Shown here piece after piece: positions 8,801 through 17,700 of a stretch of DNA of 64,000 bases. The notes below the pieces were generated by a model, which did not search any database, was not told where the DNA came from, and saw only the letters and a program-made list of their open reading frames with translations. Position numbers and translations under genes: made by a program. Location of the stretch: the NCBI RefSeq assembly GCF_001542625.1, contig NZ_CP016279.1, positions 7,068,001 through 7,132,000 of the forward strand, given 5' to 3'. The stretch is from Streptomyces griseochromogenes (GTDB taxonomy: Bacteria; Actinomycetota; Actinomycetes; Streptomycetales; Streptomycetaceae). The stretch's first letter is position 1; each line of letters starts with the position of its first letter.

Positions 8801-9571
8801 TCACGACCTGCGGCGCGGCTTCCCCCGCTTGGCCGGCTTGGCGCCTCCCGAGCCCGTGCGGCCCGCGGGCTTTCCGCCCGTCGACTTGGCGGCCGCGGGC
8901 TTCTGGCGCGTGCCGCCCCGCTTCTCCGGACGCCGCTTCTCCGCCTCGGCCTCCGGCGCCGTACGGCCCCGCGTGCTGTTGACCGTGCGGCCGCGGACGA
9001 TGCCGATGAAGTCCTCCACCAGGTCGGTGGTGGCCTCCTCCGGCCAGGACAGGGCGATGCTCGACTGGGGGGCGTCGACGACCGGGCGGTAGGTGAGGTC
9101 CCTGCGGTGGTAGAGGCGGGCCAGGGACTGGGGGACGATCAGGAGGCCGACGCCCGCCGCCACGAGCTCGATGGCGTCCGGTGTCGTCGCGGGGCGCTCG
9201 AAGGCGGACTCGCCGGGCGGGCTGTCCCAGTCGAAGACGTCGTCCAGGGGATGGAAGAGCACCTCGTCGGCGAGGTCGGCCAGGGTCACCTCGTCCGCCG
9301 CCGTGATCAGGTGGTCCTTCGGGACGACGACCACCGTGGTCTCGGTGTAGAGGGGGATCGCGCTGAAGAACGTACGGTCGACGGGCAGCCGTACGAGCCC
9401 CGCGTCGGCCTCGCCCGCGCGCAGCATCTCCGGCGCGTCTTCGGCGGGGACCTGGAGGAGGGCGAGCGGGGTGTCGGGCAGACGCTCGTTCCAGATCCGC
9501 GCCCACTTGGCGGGCGTCGCTCCGGGGACGTACGCGAGCCGGAACGACGGTGTTTCCTGCGAGCCTGTCAC
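8801..9571 (-). CDS. LysR-type substrate-binding domain protein without DNA-binding domain
   Basis: Residues about 8-200 form a LysR effector domain (FRLAYVPGATPAKWARIWNE, AGLVRLPVDR, VVVVPKDHLI, AAGVGLLIVPQSLARL). The N-terminal helix-turn-helix that defines LysR regulators is absent: the GTG start lies directly before the effector domain, and only 58 bases separate it from the divergent gene. The last 55 residues are rich in Lys, Arg, Pro, Ala and Gly and resemble the basic tails of actinobacterial nucleoid proteins, which may supply non-specific DNA or RNA contact. Its role is unknown. Divergent pairing with the DUF5997 gene suggests a linked function. Confidence 0.8.
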   Translation of the reverse strand: MTGSQETPSFRLAYVPGATPAKWARIWNERLPDTPLALLQVPAEDAPEMLRAGEADAGLVRLPVDRTFFSAIPLYTETTVVVVPKDHLITAADEVTLADLADEVLFHPLDDVFDWDSPPGESAFERPATTPDAIELVAAGVGLLIVPQSLARLYHRRDLTYRPVVDAPQSSIALSWPEEATTDLVEDFIGIVRGRTVNSTRGRTAPEAEAEKRRPEKRGGTRQKPAAAKSTGGKPAGRTGSGGAKPAKRGKPRRRS

Positions 9572-9629
9572 CAGGCCAGGTTACCGGCCGTGGTCGGCCG
9601 TCCGGCACATGGCCGATACCCTTGACCTC

Positions 9630-10031
9630 ATGAGTTCGCAGCAGAGCACCCAGACGATGAAGCCCGCGACCGCGGCGAAGAAGCTGGGTGTGTACCTCCC
9701 CGCCACCCCCGCCGAGTTCCAGGAGGGTGTGGTCTCGCGCGCCGAGCTGAACGAGCTGCAGGCCGATCCGCCCGAGTGGCTGCGCGAGCTGCGAGAGAAC
9801 GGCCCGCACCCGCGCCCGGTGGTGGCCGCGAAGCTCGGTGTGTCCATCGCCGGCCTCGCGCGCGGCGGGATCACCGAGCCGCTGACCACCGAGCAGATCG
9901 AGGCGCTCAAGCAGGAGCGGCCCGAGTGGCTGGAGAAGGAGCGCGCCACCCAGGCGGAGGTCCGCAAGGAATCCGTGCGGATCAAGAAGCTGCACAAGGA
10001 GCGGGAGGAGAAGGGCGCCGAGCGGCACTGA
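9630..10031 (+). CDS. DUF5997 family protein
   Basis: This 133-aa protein of unknown function starts MSSQQSTQTMKPATAAKKLG. It has an all-helical, charged composition with GVYLPATPAEFQEG and PPEWLRELRENGPHPRPVVA, features of the actinobacterial family I know as DUF5997, and ends in a coiled-coil-like Lys/Glu-rich helix. The ATG at 9630 was chosen over an upstream ATG at 9609 because the family begins here. It is divergent from the LysR-domain gene and convergent with the last eCIS gene, 15 bases away. Confidence 0.75.
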   Translation: MSSQQSTQTMKPATAAKKLGVYLPATPAEFQEGVVSRAELNELQADPPEWLRELRENGPHPRPVVAAKLGVSIAGLARGGITEPLTTEQIEALKQERPEWLEKERATQAEVRKESVRIKKLHKEREEKGAERH

Positions 10032-10046
10032 CGCCCTTTCGCCCGT

Positions 10047-10937
10047 TCAGCCGTCCGAGGGCACCTTCAGCTTGTCCCAGCTGGTCCTGCCGGGGATGCC
10101 GTCCGCGTCCTTGCCCTTGAAGCCGAGCTTGTGCTGCCAGGCGGCGTAGGACCTGCGGTCGGCCTCGCTCCACTCGGGGCTCGGGCCCTCCTCGTAGTGC
10201 CCGCAGCCCTCGGCCACCAGTCGGCGGCCCATGGCGGTGACGACGGGCGACGTCTGCCCGATGTGGAAGAAGCCGCTGCCCGGGAACGGCGCGTACTTCG
10301 GCTTGGGCGCGGGCCTCGGGTCCCCCGGGTCCGTGCCGCCGCCCTTCCCCGCCAGCCGGTCGGCTATGCGCTTGCGCATCGCGTCCATGGTGAAGCCGCG
10401 CGGGTCCTGCTTGCCGGGCTGCCACTCCTTGTGCCCGATCACGGAGCGCTCCGACCAGCCGTGGTGGCGGCAGATCGCGGCGGAGACCTTCTCGATGGCC
10501 TCCTTCTGCGCCTCGGGCCAGGGGTCCTTGCCGTCGCCGAGGTTGATGCACTCGAAGCCGTAGAAGTGCCGGTTGCCGTCGACGTCGGCCTGGTTGTCGT
10601 GCGGCAGCTTCGTCTCGTTGATCACCGCGCGCAGCACGTCGCTGTCGCCGAGGCCGGCGTGGTTGGCGCGGCCGTTGCCGACGAGGTGGACGTGGCCCTG
10701 CTTGTCGATCACGCCGTGGCACAGGGGGCCGGGCAGGCCGGAGTAGCCGTTGTAGCAGATGTTCACGGAGTTCTCGGTGCCCGAGGTGACGGTGTGGTGG
10801 ATCATCACGCCGTTCACCGGGCCCCAGGGGCCCTTGGTGTTGCGGTTGTGGTGGCGCCAGTCGCGCACCTCGTGGACGGTGAGGCCTTCGGCGCGCAGGA
10901 CCTCCAGCAGCTTCTGCCCGCTCATCGGCTGAGCCAT
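10047..10937 (-). CDS. N-acetylmuramoyl-L-alanine amidase, last gene of the eCIS operon
   Basis: This 296-aa protein has an amidase_2 (T7-lysozyme-type) domain at residues about 25-185. Zinc ligands are likely H47 or H48 (MIHHTV), H169 (VIGHKEW) and D178, in the expected spacing. A C-terminal part (215-296) resembles a peptidoglycan-binding repeat (SGFFHIGQTSP, WQHKLGFKGKDADGIPG). There is no signal peptide, so it would not leave by the general secretion route. It starts in a TGATG overlap with the DUF6519 gene, so it belongs to the eCIS operon. It may be a cargo, or a local cell-wall lysin for assembly or release. Confidence 0.85.
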   Translation of the reverse strand: MAQPMSGQKLLEVLRAEGLTVHEVRDWRHHNRNTKGPWGPVNGVMIHHTVTSGTENSVNICYNGYSGLPGPLCHGVIDKQGHVHLVGNGRANHAGLGDSDVLRAVINETKLPHDNQADVDGNRHFYGFECINLGDGKDPWPEAQKEAIEKVSAAICRHHGWSERSVIGHKEWQPGKQDPRGFTMDAMRKRIADRLAGKGGGTDPGDPRPAPKPKYAPFPGSGFFHIGQTSPVVTAMGRRLVAEGCGHYEEGPSPEWSEADRRSYAAWQHKLGFKGKDADGIPGRTSWDKLKVPSDG

Positions 10938-12496
10938 CAGTCGTCTCCTTCCACGGCGGCCTCGGCCGCCGCTGTGGTCTGCGAACGGCCGCCGGAGGGA
11001 TCGGCCTCGGCCGCCTGCTCCTCACGCGCGGCCAGGGCCTCCGCGTCGAGGGCCTGCTGGTCGGCGGGCGGGATGTCCTTGCCCAACGGGCCGAAGGCGT
11101 ACCGCAGGTCTACGGCGCTGCCCTCGCCCCTGACCAGGGCCAGCGGCGCGAAGTGCCGGTCGATTCCGGCGGGGGCCTCAAGCAGCGGACGACGCGCGGC
11201 GTCTGCGGGCCACTCGACGCTGCCGGTGGCGGTGCGGGCGGGGATCAGCCAGTGGTCGCCGGTGCGGTAGGAGCCGCCCTTGGCGAAGTACACCTCGACG
11301 CCGTCCTCCAGCCGCAGCCACTCCCCCTCGGTGACGGGGACCGCGCCGCCCTTCAGAGCCGTGGTGCGGCCCTTCTGCCTCGGCCCCTCGTGATGGTCCC
11401 AGCGGCGCAGGAAGGGGTGCAGGTGCGGCAGCCGCCCGACGTGCGGGTCCGGGTCGGCGGACAGGCGCACCCGGCGACCGGGCAGGTCGAGTTCCTCGAC
11501 CCGCAGGAGGGGCAGCGCCTCCAGCCGGGAGGCGTAGGCCGTGTCGGTGAACTCGACGTGGTCGCCGACCTCCAGGTCGAGCTTGGCGTCCAGGCCGAGG
11601 GTCACCAACCGCACCCAGGTGCCGTCCGGTTCGTCCACCGGGAAGACCACTGAGCCGTTCTCCCGGGACCACTTGAAGGTGGCGTCCTTCGCCTCGCCGC
11701 CCGCGTGGATCTCCACCCGGTACAGCTGGTTCTCGGGGCCCCGGTAGCGGGCGTCGGGCCGGACCAGGCAGGGGTCCTCGTCGGCGTGCTCGGGCCGCTC
11801 GCTGCGGGCGGCGAGCCGGGCGGAGGGCGCCGCCTGGGCCTTCGCCCACTTCTCGAAGGCGTCACGCACGGCCTGCGCGGACGGTTCGCTCCCCTCGATG
11901 TCCAGTGCGGACAGGGACAGCGGCAGCACCTGCCACACGACCTTGGCGCGCACGGAGGTGTCGGGCAGCGCGGCACCGAGGGCGACCTCGCGCAGCGCCG
12001 GGTCCTCGGCCGCCGAGACCGCCCGCTCCCACACCTTCAGGTAGACGACGAAGGGCGACCGGGCGGGCGAGGGCAGCCGGTCGGCGGGGTTCTCCGGGTC
12101 GCGGAAGCCGTCGGGCTGGTTCCAGTAGTCCCAGAAGGCGCCGGTCTCGGGAGCCGGCTGCTCCTCGGCGCCCTCGTCGGGTACGGGAATGCCGGGCACC
12201 GGACGGTCCGCGTCGCACAGGATGCCGTCGACGTAGTAGCGGCCGCCGTGGATGTACAGGGTGTCGATGTCGAGCTTGCCGCCCACGTACTCGATACGGA
12301 AGCCGGGTCCGTCGGGTCCGGCGCCGGGTCCCCCGTGCCGTCCGATCAGGTCGGCGGCGAGCGTGCGGGTCTGATGGAGCTGGATGGCGGCCTGCTCGTT
12401 GAGGTCCGCGTCCAGCTGGACGCGGCCCTGCTGGGCGAGGACCGCGGAGTAGTGCCGCTCCGGGCGGAAGGTGGAGCGCGAGAGATCAGCGTGCAT
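10937..12496 (-). CDS. DUF6519 eCIS-associated protein
   Basis: This 519-aa protein begins MHADLSRSTFRPERHYSAVL followed by QQGRVQLDADLNEQ, the start typical of the DUF6519 family found in contractile-injection and related gene clusters. The rest looks beta-rich, with FKWSRENGSVVFPV and a region resembling baseplate or fibre beta-helix modules. The ATG at 12496, with gggggac as ribosome binding site, was preferred to an upstream in-frame GTG because the family starts at this motif. It lies between the tail-I/beta-helix gene and the amidase. It is probably a peripheral baseplate or spike-associated part; no enzyme motif is visible. Confidence 0.75.
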   Translation of the reverse strand: MHADLSRSTFRPERHYSAVLAQQGRVQLDADLNEQAAIQLHQTRTLAADLIGRHGGPGAGPDGPGFRIEYVGGKLDIDTLYIHGGRYYVDGILCDADRPVPGIPVPDEGAEEQPAPETGAFWDYWNQPDGFRDPENPADRLPSPARSPFVVYLKVWERAVSAAEDPALREVALGAALPDTSVRAKVVWQVLPLSLSALDIEGSEPSAQAVRDAFEKWAKAQAAPSARLAARSERPEHADEDPCLVRPDARYRGPENQLYRVEIHAGGEAKDATFKWSRENGSVVFPVDEPDGTWVRLVTLGLDAKLDLEVGDHVEFTDTAYASRLEALPLLRVEELDLPGRRVRLSADPDPHVGRLPHLHPFLRRWDHHEGPRQKGRTTALKGGAVPVTEGEWLRLEDGVEVYFAKGGSYRTGDHWLIPARTATGSVEWPADAARRPLLEAPAGIDRHFAPLALVRGEGSAVDLRYAFGPLGKDIPPADQQALDAEALAAREEQAAEADPSGGRSQTTAAAEAAVEGDD

Positions 12497-12550
12497 GAAG
12501 GGGGTCCCCCTGGTTCGGAAGTCTGCGGGTGGTCCGTCGGTCGGCACTGC

Positions 12551-14731
12551 TCACGTCACGAAGAAGATCCCGGCGTCCGCGCCCGCAGGGGCGTACTCGG
12601 CGAGCCGCGCCCGGAGGCCGTCCTCGCGCTGTGGCCGGTACAGGTCGTGGAAGGCGCCGAGTTCGGCCCCGTCGTCCGCGCCGCGCCGGATCTCCTCGGC
12701 GCACCGGTCCGCCAACTGGCCGTACCACGGCGTCCCGTAGCGCTCGGAGGCGAACAGCGGCCGTACGCGCCCGGCCTGCTCGGGGCCGACCAGATCCGGC
12801 TGGCAGCGGTGGCGGCGCGGGGTGCGCGAGCCGGGCGGGACGTAGCAGTACCGCAGGCAGCCGATGCCGCGCCGGGCCACGTGGAGCCTGCCGGTGAGGA
12901 TCGAGTTCTCGGCGATCTCCACGGCGTGCGTGTGCACTTCGCCGATGACGGTCGTGCGGTGCAGGTGCAGGACGGCGTGGGCGTGGCGGCAGTCGGGGGC
13001 GGAGAGGGCCTCGCGGTCGTCCCCGGTGGCGTCGAGGACGCTGTCGCGCAGATGGATGTCGAGGGGGTCCTCGCTCACTTCGTCGCCGATGACCTCGATG
13101 GTGCCGAGGATGCTGTGCTCGATCTGGACACAGGCGGTGGTGCGTTCCAGGACGATGCTGGGCTCCTCGGGCGAGTGCGGCTCGCACCCGGGCTCCAGCG
13201 ACCAGCCGGGTACGAGCGTCGAGTGCCGGACGACGACGGCTCCCATCGGGCCGGTGACGTTGATGCCGCGTCCGGTGACGAGCAGTCCGTCGAGGACGAT
13301 CCTCGGCCGCTCGTGCGGGGCGCAGTCGCCGTGCACCGCGCGGATGTTGAGGGCGTCGGGGCGGTTGCTGTACCAGTCCAGCAGCCGGATCACCGGCCGG
13401 GTGCCCTCGGCGGCCCGCAGTTCGAGGCGGTCGCCGGGGTCGAGGTCGAAGTCCAGCTGCTCCTGGTGGGCGCCGCTGTGGGTGATCTCGATGATGCCGG
13501 TGCTCTCCGGGCTGCCCTCGTCCTGCCAGGCCCGGTAGGCGTCCATGATCCGCTGGTACGGCTGTCCGGGGCCGACCCGGTAGAACTCGGCGTCGGGGCG
13601 GGGCTCGCGGTCGGGGCGCTCGTACTCGCCGCCGCCCGTGTCGGCGCCGGACGCGTAGTGGTAGTCGGCCCACACGCCCTGCCGGGGCGCGGAGCGGGAG
13701 CCGAACGCGATCCGGCCCAGCTCCGGGTCGACGGCGACCTGCCCGCGCCTGGGCCGGTAGCGCCAGTCGGACAGGTCGGCGACGACGATGTCGGCGGGCG
13801 GTACGGGCTGGTCCTCGCCGTCGCGCCGGATGACGAGGCTCTTGCCGGGGCCGTAGTAGTCGGCGAGCCGGTCGTGCAGCAGGCGGCGGGTGATGAACGC
13901 GGGGACGTTGTCGACGGCGGCGATGTGTGCGGACGAGGGCTCCGGGGCCGGCTTGGTGACCAGGGGGGTGTCGTTGCCGAGGATCGAGAAGGTGTAGAGG
14001 TTGCGGGCTCGGTCGATGCAGTAGGCCGGGGAGGAGGTCAGGGAGTACGGCTTCAGCCGCCAGACGAAGAGGCCCACCCCGGCCGGAGTCCGACCGCCTT
14101 GTCTCCTACGGGAGTTGGCGCGTCGCACGTCGACCGTTCGGGCCGTCTCCTCGAAGGGGCCGCCCGCCAGGGCGAGCGCGCCGCCGTCCCGCAGGTCGAG
14201 GAGGCGGCCGCGGTCCCCGCGCCGACCGGTGCCGTACAGCTTGACCGGCTGGGTGTGGGCGACGTGCCGGGACAGCTCGACGGCGCGCGCGGGCCAGTCG
14301 GCCACCTGCTCGGCCAGCTCCTCCAGGAGGTGGAGGGTGCCCTTGCGGCGCCGGTTGGCGACCGTGGCCGCCACGTCCCGGCGCGGGGCGATCGCCTCGG
14401 CGAGCGCGTTCCGGCCGCCGCCGCGCAGACCGGTGGTGAGGACCCTCTCGTAGCCCGGCAGGGTGCGGTAACCGACCAGATCTCCGAGGTACGGCAGCAC
14501 CCAGGGCGCCGCGGTCTCCACGAACAGGTCCTCGTAGCCCTGCTGGACGCCGTCGCGGACCCGGTCGAGCTGTTCGGCGATCACCGCGAGCAGGGCCCGC
14601 AGCGGTTCGCCCTCCTCCGCGTCGCGCAGCAGGTGCCAGCGGGGCAGCAGCTCGGCGAGCCCGTCGGGTTCCCTCGGGGCCACCGCGGCCGGTGTCTCCC
14701 ACGCGGCATCCGTCGACTCCACGGTCATCAC
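12551..14731 (-). CDS. phage tail protein I-like / beta-helix eCIS baseplate protein
   Basis: In this 726-aa protein residues about 20-160 match the phage tail protein I type domain that accompanies gpJ in contractile tails (LPRWHLLRDAEEGEPLRALL, WVLPYLGDLVGYRTLPG). The last 300 residues are a series of short hydrophobic strands with regular turns (ILGTIEVIGDEV, LRDSVLDATG, HRTTVIGEVHTHAVEIAENS), as in right-handed parallel beta-helices of fibres and spikes. The start overlaps the stop of the gpJ-like gene (ATGATGA). It is likely to sit at the outer baseplate and may contact the target. Confidence 0.75.
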   Translation of the reverse strand: MMTVESTDAAWETPAAVAPREPDGLAELLPRWHLLRDAEEGEPLRALLAVIAEQLDRVRDGVQQGYEDLFVETAAPWVLPYLGDLVGYRTLPGYERVLTTGLRGGGRNALAEAIAPRRDVAATVANRRRKGTLHLLEELAEQVADWPARAVELSRHVAHTQPVKLYGTGRRGDRGRLLDLRDGGALALAGGPFEETARTVDVRRANSRRRQGGRTPAGVGLFVWRLKPYSLTSSPAYCIDRARNLYTFSILGNDTPLVTKPAPEPSSAHIAAVDNVPAFITRRLLHDRLADYYGPGKSLVIRRDGEDQPVPPADIVVADLSDWRYRPRRGQVAVDPELGRIAFGSRSAPRQGVWADYHYASGADTGGGEYERPDREPRPDAEFYRVGPGQPYQRIMDAYRAWQDEGSPESTGIIEITHSGAHQEQLDFDLDPGDRLELRAAEGTRPVIRLLDWYSNRPDALNIRAVHGDCAPHERPRIVLDGLLVTGRGINVTGPMGAVVVRHSTLVPGWSLEPGCEPHSPEEPSIVLERTTACVQIEHSILGTIEVIGDEVSEDPLDIHLRDSVLDATGDDREALSAPDCRHAHAVLHLHRTTVIGEVHTHAVEIAENSILTGRLHVARRGIGCLRYCYVPPGSRTPRRHRCQPDLVGPEQAGRVRPLFASERYGTPWYGQLADRCAEEIRRGADDGAELGAFHDLYRPQREDGLRARLAEYAPAGADAGIFFVT

Positions 14732-17700
14732 TTGACCTCCGTCAGAATCAGGGTGTCCGCGGCCCGTGCCGACAGCATGGTGAGCTGGGCGGGGCGGATA
14801 CCGCGGAAGACGAACACCGTCCGGCCGTGGTCCAGGCGCCGGGTGTCGGTGATGTCGGGGTTGAGACGCAGGAGTTCGGCGAGCGGCAGGCCGTAGCGGG
14901 CGCAGACGGACGTCAGGGTCTCGCCGTTCGGATCGCGGACCGTGTGGGTCCGCTCCTCGTACGCCGCCGGGTGCGCGGGGACCGACGCCCTCGGCGTGCC
15001 GGGGCTCGCGAGCAGGGCGGTCAGCTGCTCCGGGGTGGCGGAGGCGGGTACGCCGGTGAAGACGTCCACGTCCACGTGGTCGACGCCGGGCACGGTGTGC
15101 GCGGTGGCGAGGACCTCGGAGAGGCGGGCGGGCTCGGCCGGCTCCCGGCCCTCGTACCCGAGTCGGAGCAGCAGCGCCTGCCGGAGCCTGGGTTCGACGA
15201 TCTCCCAGGCGTGGTCCGGGGCGAGCTTCACCTTGGCGGAGATCAGCAGCAGAACGAGTTCGCGCGCGTCCACCCGGACCGGCAGGTTCGGGTCGCCGTA
15301 CTCGGTCAGCGCGGCGCGCAGGGGCCGCAGGTTGTCCTCGGCGAGCGGCACGTCGTCGGTGCCGGCGACCGTCACGTGCAGCACGCGCCGCCGTCCGTCG
15401 AAGAGTTCACGGGCCGCCGCGCGGCCGATACCGGCGCGGGAGCGGGCGAAGTCCTCGTAGTCGGCCTCGGAGACCAGCCGGTCCAGGGCGGAGACGGCGA
15501 GCGGGATCGTACGCCGGGTGAGTCCGGGCCCGTCCGCGTCCGCGCCGCCCGTCGCCGGGCGGGGGTTGGTGACCGCGGTGACGCCGAGCGGGCGGGTGAG
15601 GGGCTGGGTGATCCGGTCGGCCGGGATGTTGGCCGCCTTGCCGGTGCCGAAGCGGTAGCGGGCCCGGACGTTCTCGTGGCCGCTGGGCAGCCGGGCGCCG
15701 TGCATGCCGTCGCCGAAGGTCACGGTCGTCCGGCCGTCGGAGGCGGTGCCGGTGATGTACACGCGCTCGGTGGCACCGCGCCCGGCGAGGCTGTCGACCT
15801 CGTGCCAGAGCACGCCGTCCACGCGGATCTCCAGGACCGGTGTGGCGCCGAGGGGGTTGTCGGCGGCGAGCCAGGTCAGCGGGGACTGCCAGAGGGCGAA
15901 GGTCTGGTTGACGCGGTCGGAGTCGCCGCTGCCGATGGCCTCCTCGCGGCTCTCGCCGTGGGTGGCCTCGACGACGTTGCCGAGGATGCGGACGCTCGCC
16001 CGGTGGTAGCGGTGGACCAGGTCGGTGGTGAGCGTGAGCCGGGTGTGGACGTGGTCGCCGGGGAGCTGCGGGTCGACGGCCGGGTCGGCGGCCGCGATGG
16101 TGACCACCTCGGTGGTGGTGACACCGACCGTGCCCGGGACGTCGGTGCGCTCGCCGCTGACGATGAGGGTGCGGCCGGGCCGCAACCCGTCGTAGAGCTC
16201 GGCGAGTTCGATCTCGTTGCCGTGCACGTCCTCGCCGAGCGGCTCGTCGGCCGGGCGCAGCGGCTCGCCCGCCGCGTGCACGGTGGTGTCGCGGATGTGC
16301 GAGAGCAGGACGTCGAACTCGTCCAGCCAGGGGTCCGCCAGGGTGAGTTCGGTGCCCCGGCCGGTGATGCCGTAGTTGGAGTACGCCGCCGTGCGCGCCG
16401 CCACGACCTGGGTGGTGACGAGGGCGAGCTTGGCGTCGCCGGGTACGGCCGCGCCCTTGGCGGGTCGCTGGATCGCCACCCAGCTGCCGACGGTGACGCC
16501 GTCGTGCACGCTGTCCAGTTGCAGGACACGGCGGTTGAGGGGCGCCGGCTTGCCGGCGATGACGATCTCGACGTCGGGCTCGGTGCTTCCCACCGCGTAC
16601 CTGACGCTCACCTGGTACTCGCCGTGGGTGAACTGCTTGGTCTCGCCGGGCCGCAGGGAGACTTCCCGGGCCGTGCCGTTGTGGACGGCGACATGCACCG
16701 TGCCGTCGTCCTCCGGGCGGGACACGAACAGGCTGCGCTCGGGCAGACCGGAGTGGAGGCGGGCGGTGACGCCGGGTTCCTCGGCGGTTGCCGGACGGCG
16801 GGTCAGCCAGCTCAGTTCGCGGTCGTGGGCGGCCCGGGTCGACAGGTCGACCCGGCCCGGTCCCAGGACGAAGGTGACCGGCTGGGCGACGGGCAGGTTC
16901 TCGGCGCGCTGGTCGCTGCTGCTGCCCTCGACGTACTGGAACTCCGCCCGGACCGGGACCTTGCCCGCCGGGTCGTGGACCACGCGCATGCTCGCCAGCA
17001 CCGCGCCGGTCAGCGGCCAGTCGGCGGTGCGGATGACCCGGCCGCGCTCGTCCTGGACCGGCTTGAGCGGGGCGGTGGCGCCGAAGGGGGCCGCGGTGAC
17101 CCGCATCGCGAGCAGCTCGCGCAGGAGTTGCGGGGTGCCGGGGGCCGCGGCCGTGCGCCAGGCCGGGTACAGGCTGCCGAGACCTGGATCGAGTGCGGAG
17201 AGCAGGCGCGCGGTGTCGGTGCCCGGGCGCTGGGCCCGGGTGCCCGGCCGGGGGGCGGGAGCGGCCGAGCGCAGGGCGGGGAGGACCGTGGACAGGGCCT
17301 GAAGGGCCGCCTGGCGCGCATCGGGCAGGACGGCGGCCTTCCGGGCGGGGCCGATGTCCACGGGCGGGGCCGGTGCCAGCTCCCGCGCCCGCTCGGCCAG
17401 TTCCGCCAGCACCGCCTCCAGCCGCTCGAACCAGGCCGCCACGTCCTCGTACGGCTCGGCCAGCACCTCGGCCTCGCGCAGCCGGGCGACGGGCTCGCCG
17501 AGGCGGGCGGCAAGGCTCCCGGGGGTCTTGATGCCGTCCAGGTCGGCGCGCAGCGGGGCGAGCACCTGGTCGTCGAAGTCCTCGATCAGCCGGCTGACCG
17601 GGCGCGGGTCGGGGACCTCGGGCGTGGGCGGCTCGTCGCCGGGTTCGCCCGGCGCGGCCGGCGCCGCGGTCCAGCGCCGCACCTCGTCCACCAGCTCCTT

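Noticed and set aside
11705..14896. Long plus-strand open frame of 1063 codons opposite the baseplate genes
   Set aside because: Opposite-strand shadow in GC-rich DNA; composition is Gly/Val/Arg-rich with no domain, while the minus-strand frames have recognisable eCIS proteins and tight overlaps.
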